Positions 14,480-21,726 of a DNA stretch of 21,726 bases are shown piece by piece (position 1 is the stretch's first letter; every line of letters begins with the position of its first letter). The notes beneath the pieces were generated by a model. The model saw nothing but the letters and a program-made list of their open reading frames with translations. It did not search any database and was not told the origin of the DNA. The stretch covers positions 1-21,726 of the forward strand of contig JBPCRW010000168.1 of the NCBI GenBank assembly GCA_050996405.1, given 5' to 3'. The translations under genes and the position numbers were made by a program. This DNA comes from JBPCRW01 sp050996405 (GTDB taxonomy: Bacteria; Acidobacteriota; Blastocatellia; Pyrinomonadales; Pyrinomonadaceae).

Positions 14480-16795
14480 ATGCTGAAAAACAAAATCTTT
14501 TGCCGCTTATCATTTTGTCTTTTTACTTTTGCCTTTTGCCTTTCGACGTTCGCCCAAAATTTGACCGTCCGCGATATTATGCGCGAGCCGAGTTTGGCGG
14601 GAATGCGCCCCGAATCGGAAAAACTTTCGCCCGACGGCGCGAATGTAATTTTTTCTTGGAACGCCGAAGGGCGCGAGCCGCGCGATTTGTATATCGTAGA
14701 TTCACACGGCGGCAATCCGCGCGTTTTAGTCAATGCCGAACAGAATTACGAAGCGCGAACGCCTGCGCCCGAAAGCAAACTGAATTACGGCTTAATCGCG
14801 CGCGACGATTTTGCGAAAGCGCGTGAAAAAAACTTGGGCGGCGCGGAATTTTCGCCCGACTCGAAACGCATTTTATTTTTGCAGAATTCGGATATTTACG
14901 TTTTGGATTTGGATTCTCAAAACGCGAAGCCGCGCCGCATCACGCGCACGCAAGGCTCGGAAAATTCGGCGCGATGGCTCGACAACGACAGCATTTTATA
15001 TAATTCGGGCGGAAATTATTTCATTTTAAATTTGAGAGAAACTTCTTTAATTCAAATTACAAAAGAAGCGAATCCGCAGGCTTTTGTTTCAATTTTCAAC
15101 GCTACTCCTGCGAAAGACGGAAAACTTTTGGCGTATGTTTTAAGCGACGGTTCGCGGCAGAAAGCTTTGTTTGTGCCGAATTATCTGGACGAATTTGTGC
15201 AAGCGCAGACGACGCGGCGCGGCTTTACGGAACAGAAAGTTTTCGTTGCGCGAACCGACGGAAGTTTAGAAAAACCTTTTGAAATAAATTTGCCGAAAGC
15301 CGAAGGCGCGGGTTACATTCGCGGACTTGATTGGGCGGCGGATAACTCGTCTTTAATCGTTGACCGCATTGATAAAGATTTGAAACGACGGCAGATTTTT
15401 TATATTTTCAACGTCGGGCGCAAAGACGAAAATACGATTTTAGTCACCGGAGAAACTGACGAAAAATGGATTGCGCCGTTGTCGCGCATCGTTGAGCCAA
15501 ATCCGAAAGACTCATCGCAGATTCTTTTCGCGTCGGAAAAAGACGGTTTTAATCATCTTTATTTGGCGACGCTCGAACGCGCAAAAAAACAGCCGAATCC
15601 GAAAGGCGAGATTCGCGGGGAAAATTCGTCGGACGCGGGTTTTACAAAAAATGTTTCGGTCAAACAATTAACCAAAGGCGCGTTTGAAGTTGATTGGGCA
15701 AAATGGATGTCGGACGGCAAAAAATTTATCTTTTCTTCGACCGAAGGCGGAACGGCGACGCGCGAATTTTATGTTGGCAATCAAAATAGCTTCGGCAAAT
15801 TTTTTAACTCCAACGATAAAGGAATGCGAACAAATCCGCAGCTTTCGACAACCCCGCAAAACGACGACGTTCTGCTTTTTGAATTTTCAAAATGGAATCA
15901 GCCGACCGAACTTTTTACTTATCAACGTCAGTCGACATCCGACATTCTCCTTGATATTCCAAGACAATTAACAAAAACCACACCCGAAAGTTTCAAAGAA
16001 ATTAAATGGAACGCGCCGCAATTTATTGACATTCCGGCGCGCGACGGCAAGCAAATTAAATCGAAAATTTATCTGCCGTCCGATTTCGATAAAACGAAAA
16101 AATATCCGATGGTGATTTTCGTTCACGGCGCGGGTTATCTGCAAAATACGATTAACGGCTGGAACAATTATTACCGCGAATTTATGTTCAACGAACTGCT
16201 GACCGAGAAAGGCTACATCGTTTTGGACATTGATTATCGCGGCTCGGCGGGTTACGGCAGAGATTGGCGGACGGACGTTTATGATTTTCTCGGCGGCAAA
16301 GATTACGATGACCATTTGGACGCAATTGATTATACCATTAAAAATTATTCGGTTGACCCGAAAAGAATCGGCGTTTATGGCGGAAGCTACGGCGGATTTA
16401 TGGCGGAAATGCTGGCGTTTCGGACGGACAAAATCAATTGCGCCGCCGCGCTTCGTCCGGTCGCCGACTGGAAAAATTATTTTTATTCGTCGCCTGTTTA
16501 TACGGCTGAAAGATTGGGTTTCCCCGAAAAAAATCCCGAAGGTTATAAACGCTCGTCGCCGATTTCTTATGCCGAAAATTTGGATAAACCTTTGCTAATT
16601 CTGCACGGCTTGGTTGACAGCAATGTTCCCGTGCAGGATTCGATGCAGTTAGTCGAAAAGCTGATTCGTCTGGAAAAAACCGCGTATTTCGACGAGATGA
16701 TTTATCCGGCGGAAAATCACGGGTTTGAACGCCCGACTTCGTGGACGGACGAATATACGCGAATTTTGACGTTTTTCGAGAAACATTTAAAATAG
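14480..16795 (+). CDS. Secreted S9 family (prolyl oligopeptidase-type) peptidase
   Basis: A 771-residue exported serine peptidase. The signal peptide ends T-F-A-Q (23-26). Residues about 45-500 form a beta-propeller with repeated S-P-D-G, S-P-D-S-K and W-A-A-D-N-S blade motifs. The C-terminal alpha/beta-hydrolase domain (about 515-771) has H-G-A-G, D-Y-R-G-S-A-G-Y-G, the nucleophile elbow G-G-S636-Y-G-G, the Asp in H-G-L-V-D713-S-N-V-P and the His in E-N-H747-G-F. Order and spacing match dipeptidyl-peptidase IV and acylaminoacyl-peptidase relatives. It should trim oligopeptides in the periplasm. It is probably co-transcribed with the phosphatase upstream. A 27-bp perfect palindrome begins 10 bases after its stop. 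Confidence 0.92.
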   Translation: MLKNKIFCRLSFCLFTFAFCLSTFAQNLTVRDIMREPSLAGMRPESEKLSPDGANVIFSWNAEGREPRDLYIVDSHGGNPRVLVNAEQNYEARTPAPESKLNYGLIARDDFAKAREKNLGGAEFSPDSKRILFLQNSDIYVLDLDSQNAKPRRITRTQGSENSARWLDNDSILYNSGGNYFILNLRETSLIQITKEANPQAFVSIFNATPAKDGKLLAYVLSDGSRQKALFVPNYLDEFVQAQTTRRGFTEQKVFVARTDGSLEKPFEINLPKAEGAGYIRGLDWAADNSSLIVDRIDKDLKRRQIFYIFNVGRKDENTILVTGETDEKWIAPLSRIVEPNPKDSSQILFASEKDGFNHLYLATLERAKKQPNPKGEIRGENSSDAGFTKNVSVKQLTKGAFEVDWAKWMSDGKKFIFSSTEGGTATREFYVGNQNSFGKFFNSNDKGMRTNPQLSTTPQNDDVLLFEFSKWNQPTELFTYQRQSTSDILLDIPRQLTKTTPESFKEIKWNAPQFIDIPARDGKQIKSKIYLPSDFDKTKKYPMVIFVHGAGYLQNTINGWNNYYREFMFNELLTEKGYIVLDIDYRGSAGYGRDWRTDVYDFLGGKDYDDHLDAIDYTIKNYSVDPKRIGVYGGSYGGFMAEMLAFRTDKINCAAALRPVADWKNYFYSSPVYTAERLGFPEKNPEGYKRSSPISYAENLDKPLLILHGLVDSNVPVQDSMQLVEKLIRLEKTAYFDEMIYPAENHGFERPTSWTDEYTRILTFFEKHLK

Positions 16796-16805
16796 GAAAG
16801 ATTTA

Positions 16806-16875
16806 GCCACGAATGACACGAATAACACGAATCAAAGAGATAAAAATAATTCGTGTTATTCGTGTCATTCGTGGC
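16806..16875. repeat. Word-repeat palindrome 2 (CACGAAT family), perfect 27-bp arms
   Basis: The left arm at 16806-16832 and the right arm at 16849-16875 are perfectly complementary over 27 bp, with a 16-base loop. The left arm is built from the word CACGAAT three times at 9-10 bp spacing. It fills the gap between the S9 peptidase stop (16795) and the decarboxylase ATG (16886), leaving about 10 bases on each side. The ribosome-binding region of the next gene is therefore partly inside the structure. Confidence 0.95.
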
Positions 16876-16885
16876 AAAAAATTAT

Positions 16886-17836
16886 ATGAGAATTTTAGTA
16901 ACCGGCGGTGCTGGTTTTATCGGCTCGCATCTGTGCGAAAGACTTTTGAACGACAATCACGAAGTCGTCTGTCTTGATAATTTTTTTACAGGCAGAAAGG
17001 AAAACATCTTTCATCTGCTCGACAATCATCGTTTTGAATTGATTCGTCACGATGTCACCGAACCTATCTTGCTCGAAGTTGACCAGATTTATAATCTCGC
17101 GTGTCCGGCTTCGCCGATTCATTATCAATACAATCCGGTGAAAACCGTCAAAACCAGCGTGATGGGCGCAATCAATATGCTTGGCTTGGCAAAGCGCGTG
17201 CGGGCGCGGATTTTTCAGGCTTCGACTTCGGAAGTCTATGGCGACCCGATAGTTCATCCGCAAACCGAAGATTATTTCGGCAACGTCAACTGCATTGGTT
17301 TGCGAAGCTGTTATGACGAAGGTAAGCGCGTTGCCGAAACTTTGTTTATGGATCATCACCGCCAGAATAATGTTGACACACGGATTGTCCGAATTTTCAA
17401 TACATATGGTCCGAGAATGCGCGAAGACGACGGGCGCGTCGTCTCGAATTTTATCGTGCAGACATTGCGCGGCGAAGATTTGACGATTTACGGGACGGGC
17501 GAGCAAACGCGCTCGTTTTGTTATGTTGACGATTTGGTCGAAGGCTTTATTCGTTTGATGAATACGGAAGCCGAAAATATTCATTTGCCCGTCAATCTCG
17601 GCAATCCGGGCGAATTTACGATGAACGAATTGGCGCGTGAAGTTTCAAAAGCAACCGGCAGGGAAATCAAAATCAAATCTATGCCGCTGCCGCAGGATGA
17701 CCCGAAACAGCGTCAGCCGAATATCGAGCGAGCGCAAAAACTTTTGGGCTGGTCGCCGACCGTTCCGCTTGCCGAAGGTCTGAAAAAAACCGTCGCTTAC
17801 TTTGCGGAAAGAATCGAGACATCGGAAAATAGGTAA
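16886..17836 (+). CDS. UDP-glucuronic acid decarboxylase (UXS-type SDR)
   Basis: A 316-residue extended short-chain dehydrogenase. The NAD-binding G-G-A-G-F-I-G is at 7-13, and N-L-A-C-P-A-S-P follows the fourth strand, a feature typical of UDP-xylose synthases. The catalytic set is in S-T-S-E116-V-Y-G and Y143-D-E-G-K147-R. R-S-F-C-Y-V-D-D forms part of the sugar-nucleotide site. UXS converts UDP-glucuronate to UDP-xylose with bound NAD, supplying a precursor for capsule, exopolysaccharide or glycan synthesis. I chose ATG 16886 because homology begins at M-R-I-L-V-T-G; the frame opens earlier at 16853, inside the palindrome. No Shine-Dalgarno sequence is present. It heads a three-gene cluster with the epimerase at 18166. 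Confidence 0.9.
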   Translation: MRILVTGGAGFIGSHLCERLLNDNHEVVCLDNFFTGRKENIFHLLDNHRFELIRHDVTEPILLEVDQIYNLACPASPIHYQYNPVKTVKTSVMGAINMLGLAKRVRARIFQASTSEVYGDPIVHPQTEDYFGNVNCIGLRSCYDEGKRVAETLFMDHHRQNNVDTRIVRIFNTYGPRMREDDGRVVSNFIVQTLRGEDLTIYGTGEQTRSFCYVDDLVEGFIRLMNTEAENIHLPVNLGNPGEFTMNELAREVSKATGREIKIKSMPLPQDDPKQRQPNIERAQKLLGWSPTVPLAEGLKKTVAYFAERIETSENR

Positions 17837-17858
17837 AATAAGTAAGAGGTTAATAAAT

Positions 17859-18161
17859 ATGGACGAAGAAATTGTTGAAGAATTTAACGAAAAATTTGCC
17901 ACCGTCGAAGACGCATTGAAATATGTCGCTGGTTCACAAGCCAAATCCGAGTTCGTTCGCAAACGGGAGAATGCCGCGCATAGCAAAGATGTCGCTGAAA
18001 TACGCGAACTGCAAAAGCAAACCCAACAGCAAATAGACAAAACCCAACGGCAATTAGACTACATTACTAAAGTTTTGCGATTTAATATCGAAGAATACGA
18101 GTTTCAAGAAGAAAAACTGGAAATGGCTGGGGAAATTTTAATCAGCAAGCGGAAAAAATAA
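17859..18161 (+). CDS. Small coiled-coil protein of unknown function
   Basis: A 100-residue acidic and Gln-rich protein. AGAGG nine bases before the ATG supports this start; an earlier in-frame TTG at 17802 overlaps the decarboxylase. Residues 1-25 are acidic, residues 40-82 form a likely coiled coil (E-L-Q-K-Q-T-Q-Q-Q-I-D-K-T-Q-R-Q-L), and the tail is Lys-rich. I recognise no family. It sits 22 bp after the decarboxylase and 4 bp before the epimerase, so it is almost certainly co-transcribed with both and may be a partner or regulator of sugar-nucleotide metabolism. That role is inference from position only. Confidence 0.65.
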   Translation: MDEEIVEEFNEKFATVEDALKYVAGSQAKSEFVRKRENAAHSKDVAEIRELQKQTQQQIDKTQRQLDYITKVLRFNIEEYEFQEEKLEMAGEILISKRKK

Positions 18162-18165
18162 TTTT

Positions 18166-19152
18166 ATGAAAATTTTAATCACGGGCGGGGCGGGCTTTGT
18201 CGGTTCGCATCTCGCCGATAAACTTTATCACGAAGGTCACGAAATCACGGTGATTGACGATTTATCAACCGGACGCTATCAAAACGTCGCGCATCTCGAA
18301 GGCAAGGAACGTTTTCGTTTAATTATTGACACGATTTTGAACGAAAAATTGATGGAAGAATTGATTCGTGAAACCGACCGCGTTTTCCATATGGCTTCGG
18401 CGGTCGGCGTGAAGTTGATTATGGAACAACCCGTCAAAACCATCGAAACGATTTTTCACGGGACGGACGTTGTTCTAAAATTCTGCTCGCGCTATCGAAA
18501 ACGGGTTTTGATTCCTTCGACTTCGGAAGTCTATGGCAAAAGCACGCAAGTTCCCTTTACCGAAGACAACGATATTTTAAAAGGCTCGACTTCAAAACAT
18601 CGCTGGGCGTATGCCTGCGCCAAAGAACTCGATGAATTTTTAGCTCTCGCGCATTGGAAGGAAACCCGTCTGCCGGTTGCCGTTATCAGACTTTTCAACA
18701 CGGTCGGACCGCGCCAGACCGGACAATACGGAATGGTCGTGCCGAATTTTATTAAAGCCGCGCTGAAAAACGAACCGATTCCGATTCACGGTGACGGAAA
18801 TCAGGCGCGCTGTTTCGGTCACGTTTCCGATGTCGTCGAAGGTTTGACGAAGGCGATTGAAACGCCGGAATGTTTCGGGCAGGTAATGAATCTCGGCAAC
18901 AGCGAAGAAGTCACGATTAAACAGCTTGCCGAAAAAGTGATTGCGATGACCGGAAGCAAAAGCGAGCTTAAATATATCTCTTATTCCGAAGCCTACGGCG
19001 AAGGTTTTGAGGATATGATGCGGCGCGTCCCGAATCTTGAAAAAGCAAAACGCTTAATCGGCTATCAGCCAACCCGCACGCTGGAAAATATCATCAATGA
19101 CGTAGCCGAACAATTCCGCGAAGAACTAAAATCCGATTCGGCAGGCGCGTAA
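18166..19152 (+). CDS. NAD-dependent nucleotide-sugar epimerase/dehydratase (extended SDR)
   Basis: A 328-residue extended SDR. G-G-A-G-F-V-G at 7-13 binds NAD(P), D31-D-L-S-T-G-R follows the second strand, and S-T-S-E-V-Y-G at 118-124 precedes the catalytic Y149-A-C-A-K153. R-C-F-G-H-V-S-D-V-V near 216-226 belongs to the sugar-nucleotide pocket. Relatives include UDP-glucose 4-epimerase-like, UDP-glucuronate decarboxylase-like and dehydratase enzymes. The exact substrate cannot be set from the sequence, though the neighbouring decarboxylase suggests a UDP-uronate or UDP-pentose pathway. It starts four bases after the coiled-coil gene, which implies translational coupling. The two SDRs share only family motifs, so a recent tandem duplication is unlikely. 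Confidence 0.85.
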   Translation: MKILITGGAGFVGSHLADKLYHEGHEITVIDDLSTGRYQNVAHLEGKERFRLIIDTILNEKLMEELIRETDRVFHMASAVGVKLIMEQPVKTIETIFHGTDVVLKFCSRYRKRVLIPSTSEVYGKSTQVPFTEDNDILKGSTSKHRWAYACAKELDEFLALAHWKETRLPVAVIRLFNTVGPRQTGQYGMVVPNFIKAALKNEPIPIHGDGNQARCFGHVSDVVEGLTKAIETPECFGQVMNLGNSEEVTIKQLAEKVIAMTGSKSELKYISYSEAYGEGFEDMMRRVPNLEKAKRLIGYQPTRTLENIINDVAEQFREELKSDSAGA

Positions 19153-19176
19153 AATTGAAAAAAATAGCTGCGAAAG

Positions 19177-19226
19177 TTCACAAAAACACAAAAGCAAAAT
19201 CCAATTTTTTTTGTGTCTTTTGTGAA
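19177..19226. repeat. Word-repeat palindrome 3 (CACAAAA family)
   Basis: The left arm at 19177-19193 (words TCACAAAA and ACACAAAA) pairs with 19209-19226 over 17 bp with a one-base bulge. One further complementary-type word (TTTTTGTGA) continues to about 19235 without a left partner. It lies between the epimerase stop (19152) and the next ATG (19249), again with no Shine-Dalgarno sequence between palindrome and start. Confidence 0.75.
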
Positions 19227-19248
19227 TTTTTGTGACTGTTCTAAAAAT

Positions 19249-19896
19249 ATGAGTTATCTTTTAAAATCCGCTTTGCTGATTTTTGTTTTTTCAGCCGTTG
19301 CCGTTTTCGCGCAAGATGAAACGGGCGGCGTAAAAGGCAAAGTTCGCCAAATGAACGGCAGAGCGATTAGCGAGACGACAATTACCGCGCGACAAGACGG
19401 CAAAGACATCAAATCCACTCGTTCCGACGACAAGGGAAATTTTGAACTGCGCGGACTCGCGTCCGGCGTTTATAATTTCGTATTTGAGAAAACGGGTTTT
19501 GCGACCGGAATTAAATACAACGTCGAAATCAAAAGTAAAAAAACGCGGGATTTGGGCGACAATTTAAGATTATCGGTTGATGCCGGAACGCTGGTTATTA
19601 TTCGAGGCGTGGTCTATGACGCGAACGGTAGAAGCGTTCCGGGCGCATCAATCGAAATCGAAAAAAAACAAGCGGACGGAAGCTACCGAAAAATCAGCCA
19701 GACCACTTCAAGCGATGGTTTTGACGACGCGCCCAACGCATTGACGCGCGGCGAGTTCGGCTTTCGTTTCCCGTCGGGCGCGGCAGATTTTCGCGTCACC
19801 GCTTCATTCAAAGGTGTTTCGGCAAGTCAGGAAGTCAGCGTCACGAATGCCGCCGTTTATCGTCTGGCTCTAACGCTAAAAACGGAAGAAAAATAG
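19249..19896 (+). CDS. Secreted protein with two carboxypeptidase-regulatory-like beta-sandwich domains
   Basis: A 215-residue exported protein. The signal peptide ends V-F-A-Q (18-21). Domain 1 (about 25-108) has G-G-V-K-G-K-V, T-I-T-A-R-Q, then S-D-D-K-G-N-F-E-L-R-G-L-A-S-G-V-Y-N-F, the classic CarboxypepD_reg pattern. Domain 2 (about 112-212) repeats it as I-R-G-V-V-Y-D-A-N-G-R-S-V-P-G-A-S-I-E-I, R-G-E-F-G-F-R-F-P-S-G and a closing strand. Such domains are stalk or adhesion modules of cell-surface proteins. Here nothing else is attached, so it may be a structural periplasmic or surface protein. The start at 19249 is set by the signal peptide; the frame opens at 19213 inside the palindrome. 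Its stop codon lies inside palindrome 4. Confidence 0.78.
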   Translation: MSYLLKSALLIFVFSAVAVFAQDETGGVKGKVRQMNGRAISETTITARQDGKDIKSTRSDDKGNFELRGLASGVYNFVFEKTGFATGIKYNVEIKSKKTRDLGDNLRLSVDAGTLVIIRGVVYDANGRSVPGASIEIEKKQADGSYRKISQTTSSDGFDDAPNALTRGEFGFRFPSGAADFRVTASFKGVSASQEVSVTNAAVYRLALTLKTEEK

Positions 19897-19991
19897 GATG
19901 CGGATTTAACTGATTCAAGCGGATTGTCGCGGATGGTGTTTTATATAAAGTCCGCGACAATCCGCTAAATCCAGCGTTCATCCGCGTCCTA
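19894..19991. repeat. Word-repeat palindrome 4 (GCGGAT family) between convergent genes
   Basis: The core AGCGGATTGTCGCGGA (19918-19933) is perfectly complementary to TCCGCGACAATCCGCT at 19951-19966. The ends TAGGATGCGGAT (19894-19905) and ATCCGCGTCCTA (19980-19991) also pair with one mismatch, with an imperfect middle. The word GCGGAT recurs at irregular spacing in the left arm. It includes the TAG stop of the upstream gene and ends four bases from the stop of the convergent gene. No T-tract follows either arm. Confidence 0.85.
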
Positions 19992-19995
19992 CTTC

Positions 19996-20433
19996 TTAAT
20001 TTACAGTTTCCGATATTTCTTCCGCTTGATTTATTTGCGCTGAGACGGCTTGCGCGTCGGTCACAATCAGCGGAAATTCTTCGAGCAGAACGGAATTTGC
20101 CAGCGTTTGAATCCAGTAAGTTCCCGCATCGGAGAAAACTACGTTGACAAAAAAACTAACGTTATCGGTAAAACCGCCTGTCGCCAGTTCAAGCGCGGTT
20201 GGCTGCGAAGTGACAATTAAATTTGATTTATCAGGCGACAAAACCCGCACTTCTGCCTGATGAGTTCCCTCTCCCTGCCAGTGATTGACAACCGCGAATT
20301 TAATCAAGGAAACGGGCAGTTTTTCGACCATTATGTTTTGAAAAACTCCCATCAGAGAGATTTTATTTCCCATTTCAATCCGCACGTCGTCGCACAACAG
20401 TGTATAGACAAGTTGTAAATTTCCGTTATTCAT
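19996..20433 (-). CDS. DUF6941-like hypothetical protein
   Basis: A 145-residue protein without signal or membrane segments. It is mostly beta strand: V-Y-T-L-L-C-D-D-V-R-I-E, N-K-I-S-L-M-G-V-F-Q-N-I, F-A-V-V-N-H-W, and a C-terminal G-T-Y-W-I-Q-T-L-A-N. The opening C-D-D-V-R x-E and K-x-S-L-x-G-V-F motif resembles a widespread bacterial family (DUF6941) whose members are about this length and whose role is unknown. I chose the ATG at 20433-20431, because the longer frame upstream only adds a basic segment overlapping the methyltransferase. It lies 34 bp downstream of the methyltransferase on the same strand. Family name is from memory. Confidence 0.6.
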   Translation of the reverse strand: MNNGNLQLVYTLLCDDVRIEMGNKISLMGVFQNIMVEKLPVSLIKFAVVNHWQGEGTHQAEVRVLSPDKSNLIVTSQPTALELATGGFTDNVSFFVNVVFSDAGTYWIQTLANSVLLEEFPLIVTDAQAVSAQINQAEEISETVN

Positions 20434-20467
20434 TAACAATCTGAAAACGTCTAATGCGCGGCGTTTT

Positions 20468-21596
20468 CTATTTTTCGAGCAGAAACAAAAATTCCTGATT
20501 TCCCTTTTCGATTTGGCGCGTCCAGTCATTCGTCCAGTACATTCCCGACATTACATTGCGCCGGTAATCAATTTTTGAAACTTCGATTATTTTACCCGAT
20601 TCGTTCAAAATCTCGTAAAGTTCTCCGGCGGTCGCACGTCCGCCCGAACTATACAACAAAATAATATATTTCGATTTTGTCGCGGCAATCAGCTTTTCAA
20701 TCGCTTCGACGGCGATAAATTTTCCTGTTTCGTTTGCTCTGAATTCTTCAAAAACCGAACTTGCCGATGTGTCCGAAGTATCAATTCGGCGTTTCGCCTT
20801 TCCGAAAATTTCCGGTTTGTCATTTAAACAAACGCTCGTCCACAAATGATAATACGCCGAATAGCGAACGCGCGACGGCGGCATTTTTTCGTTGTTCGAG
20901 CCGTATGGCGGGTCGAAATACGCCAAATCTGTTTCGACTTTTTCGACTGCTTTGAAAATGTCATCGTTGAAAATTTGATGCTCCTTTTCGGATTCAAAAA
21001 GACGCGGAACTTCGAGTTTCATCCGGTTAAATGAGCGCGGCGACCAATCGCTCAAATAAGAAGAAAAATGTCCGAGCGCGCTGTCCACGCGGTCAAGCGC
21101 GAGAATCAAACTCGTCAAAACAACCGATTTTTCCGTTTCGTCCAAATTCAAACAATCAATTTCATCACGAATCGCGTCAAGTTTTCTGGTGTTGTGAATC
21201 TGAAAAGGTTTTTTCAAACCATCCGCCTGCAAAGACGATTTTCCATTCGGCAATCCACCGTAACATTCCGTGAACCAGCCGTCTTTTTCCGGCAAAGCGT
21301 TTAAATAATCAATAACCTCTTGATAATATTTGCGGTTTTTTTTTATTTTTCAAATAACACAAACCAAAAACTTTTGACCAAACGGCAATGTCGTTTGAAA
21401 CGACACGATAGCCCAGTTGCGCGAACACTTGCGAGACGCGAGTTGTTCCGGCGAATCCGTCCAAAACCGTTTGTGGTTTTACTTTGTGAGCAAGCTGCAA
21501 AATATACGGCAGCAGTTTCAGCTTTGAACCGGCATATTTGATTCCTTCGGTTTCGGGAAAATTAAAAATAAACTCTGGGAAAAGAGATGGTTTCAC
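20468..21596 (-). pseudogene. D12-class (Dam-like) N6-adenine DNA methyltransferase, frameshifted at an A9 tract
   Basis: The gene starts at GTG (21596-21594). The first frame carries motif X, I-K-Y-A-G-S-K-L-K-L-L-P-Y-I, and the cofactor motif I, V-L-D-G-F-A-G-T-T-R-V-S. It passes through a run of nine A (complement of 21336-21344) and then stops at 21309. Removing one A restores a frame with R-K-Y-Y-Q-E-V-I-D-Y-L-N-A-L-P-E-K-D-G that continues to 20468 and contains motif IV, D-L-A-Y-F-D-P-P-Y-G. The repaired protein is about 375 residues with motif order X-I-IV, as in Dam/DpnM alpha-class enzymes, but longer. Such enzymes methylate adenine N6 in a specific site. No restriction gene is visible within the window. 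A start overlapping an upstream stop suggests an operon. Confidence 0.85.
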
Positions 21597-21726
21597 AAGT
21601 TAAATGCGCGAACCTTTTCACAAAATCCGCAAAGTTTTTTCCGTTTAGGACTTCCCCATTTTTTTCTCAGCTTTGGCGGAAGGCGCGCGCGACAGTTCGG
21701 GCGTAAGGCGAAAAACACACTTACTC
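21593..21726 (-). CDS. C-terminal fragment of an unidentified basic protein at the window edge
   Basis: An open frame enters from the right edge on the minus strand and runs 43 codons to a TGA at 21595-21593. That TGA overlaps the GTG start of the methyltransferase as GTGA, the usual four-base overlap of coupled genes. The visible part is rich in Arg and Lys and ends with a C-G-F-C pair, which could belong to a zinc knuckle. Another frame across the same stretch is also open for about 24 codons, so the call is weak. Confidence 0.3.
   Translation of the reverse strand, partial: VSVFFALRPNCRARLPPKLRKKWGSPKRKKLCGFCEKVRAFNL

Noticed and set aside
20434..20529. Longer start for the DUF6941-like gene
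   Set aside because: It would overlap the methyltransferase end and adds a basic stretch read from coding sequence in another frame.

Overview
The window reads as a chromosomal segment of an environmental bacterium with moderate G+C. It has dense genes, AT-rich gaps, many secreted proteins ending their signal peptides in A-Q, and families I associate with Acidobacteriota, probably class Blastocatellia: YARHG-repeat proteins, carboxypeptidase-regulatory-domain proteins, a Gly-zipper secreted protein and a short AlkZ/YcaQ-like protein. This placement is inferred from protein style. No rRNA or other taxonomic marker was seen.

Layout. 1-130: right end of an IS200/IS605-type element, with a TnpB C-terminus and a terminal hairpin, abutting a PYP-like PAS gene that lacks its N-terminus. 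491-2190: a Crp/Fnr regulator convergent with a J-domain coiled-coil protein. 2254-4215: an orphan DUF433 antitoxin-like gene, a secreted protein with four YARHG repeats, and an OsmC-family protein. 4401-8539: a secreted Gly-zipper protein, a winged-helix AlkZ/YcaQ-like protein, a LolA-like periplasmic protein and the tRNA methyltransferase TrmL. 8632-9312: the most unusual gene, a PqqD-like domain followed by an internal Tat-type signal and an 18-cysteine tail. 9688-13195: a frameshifted double-BON protein, a CDF cation exporter and the GTPase TypA/BipA. 13382-16795: a small Lys-rich protein (minus strand), an e(P4)-type HAD phosphatase and an S9 peptidase. 16886-19152: a nucleotide-sugar cluster of a UDP-glucuronate decarboxylase, a small coiled-coil protein and a second SDR epimerase. 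19249-21726: a secreted carboxypeptidase-regulatory-domain protein, convergent with a DUF6941-like gene and a frameshifted D12-class adenine methyltransferase.

Four intergenic gaps (about 2480, 16806, 19177 and 19894) are each filled by a large palindrome. Each has a different sequence, but all follow one design: a short word repeated about every 9-11 bp, folded back on itself, and starting or ending at a stop or start codon. No gene explains this architecture. It and the PqqD-Tat-cysteine protein are the two signals most worth following.

Two genes (BON and methyltransferase) are broken by single-base shifts at homopolymers. In the methyltransferase the tract is nine adenines, so phase variation and assembly error both remain possible.
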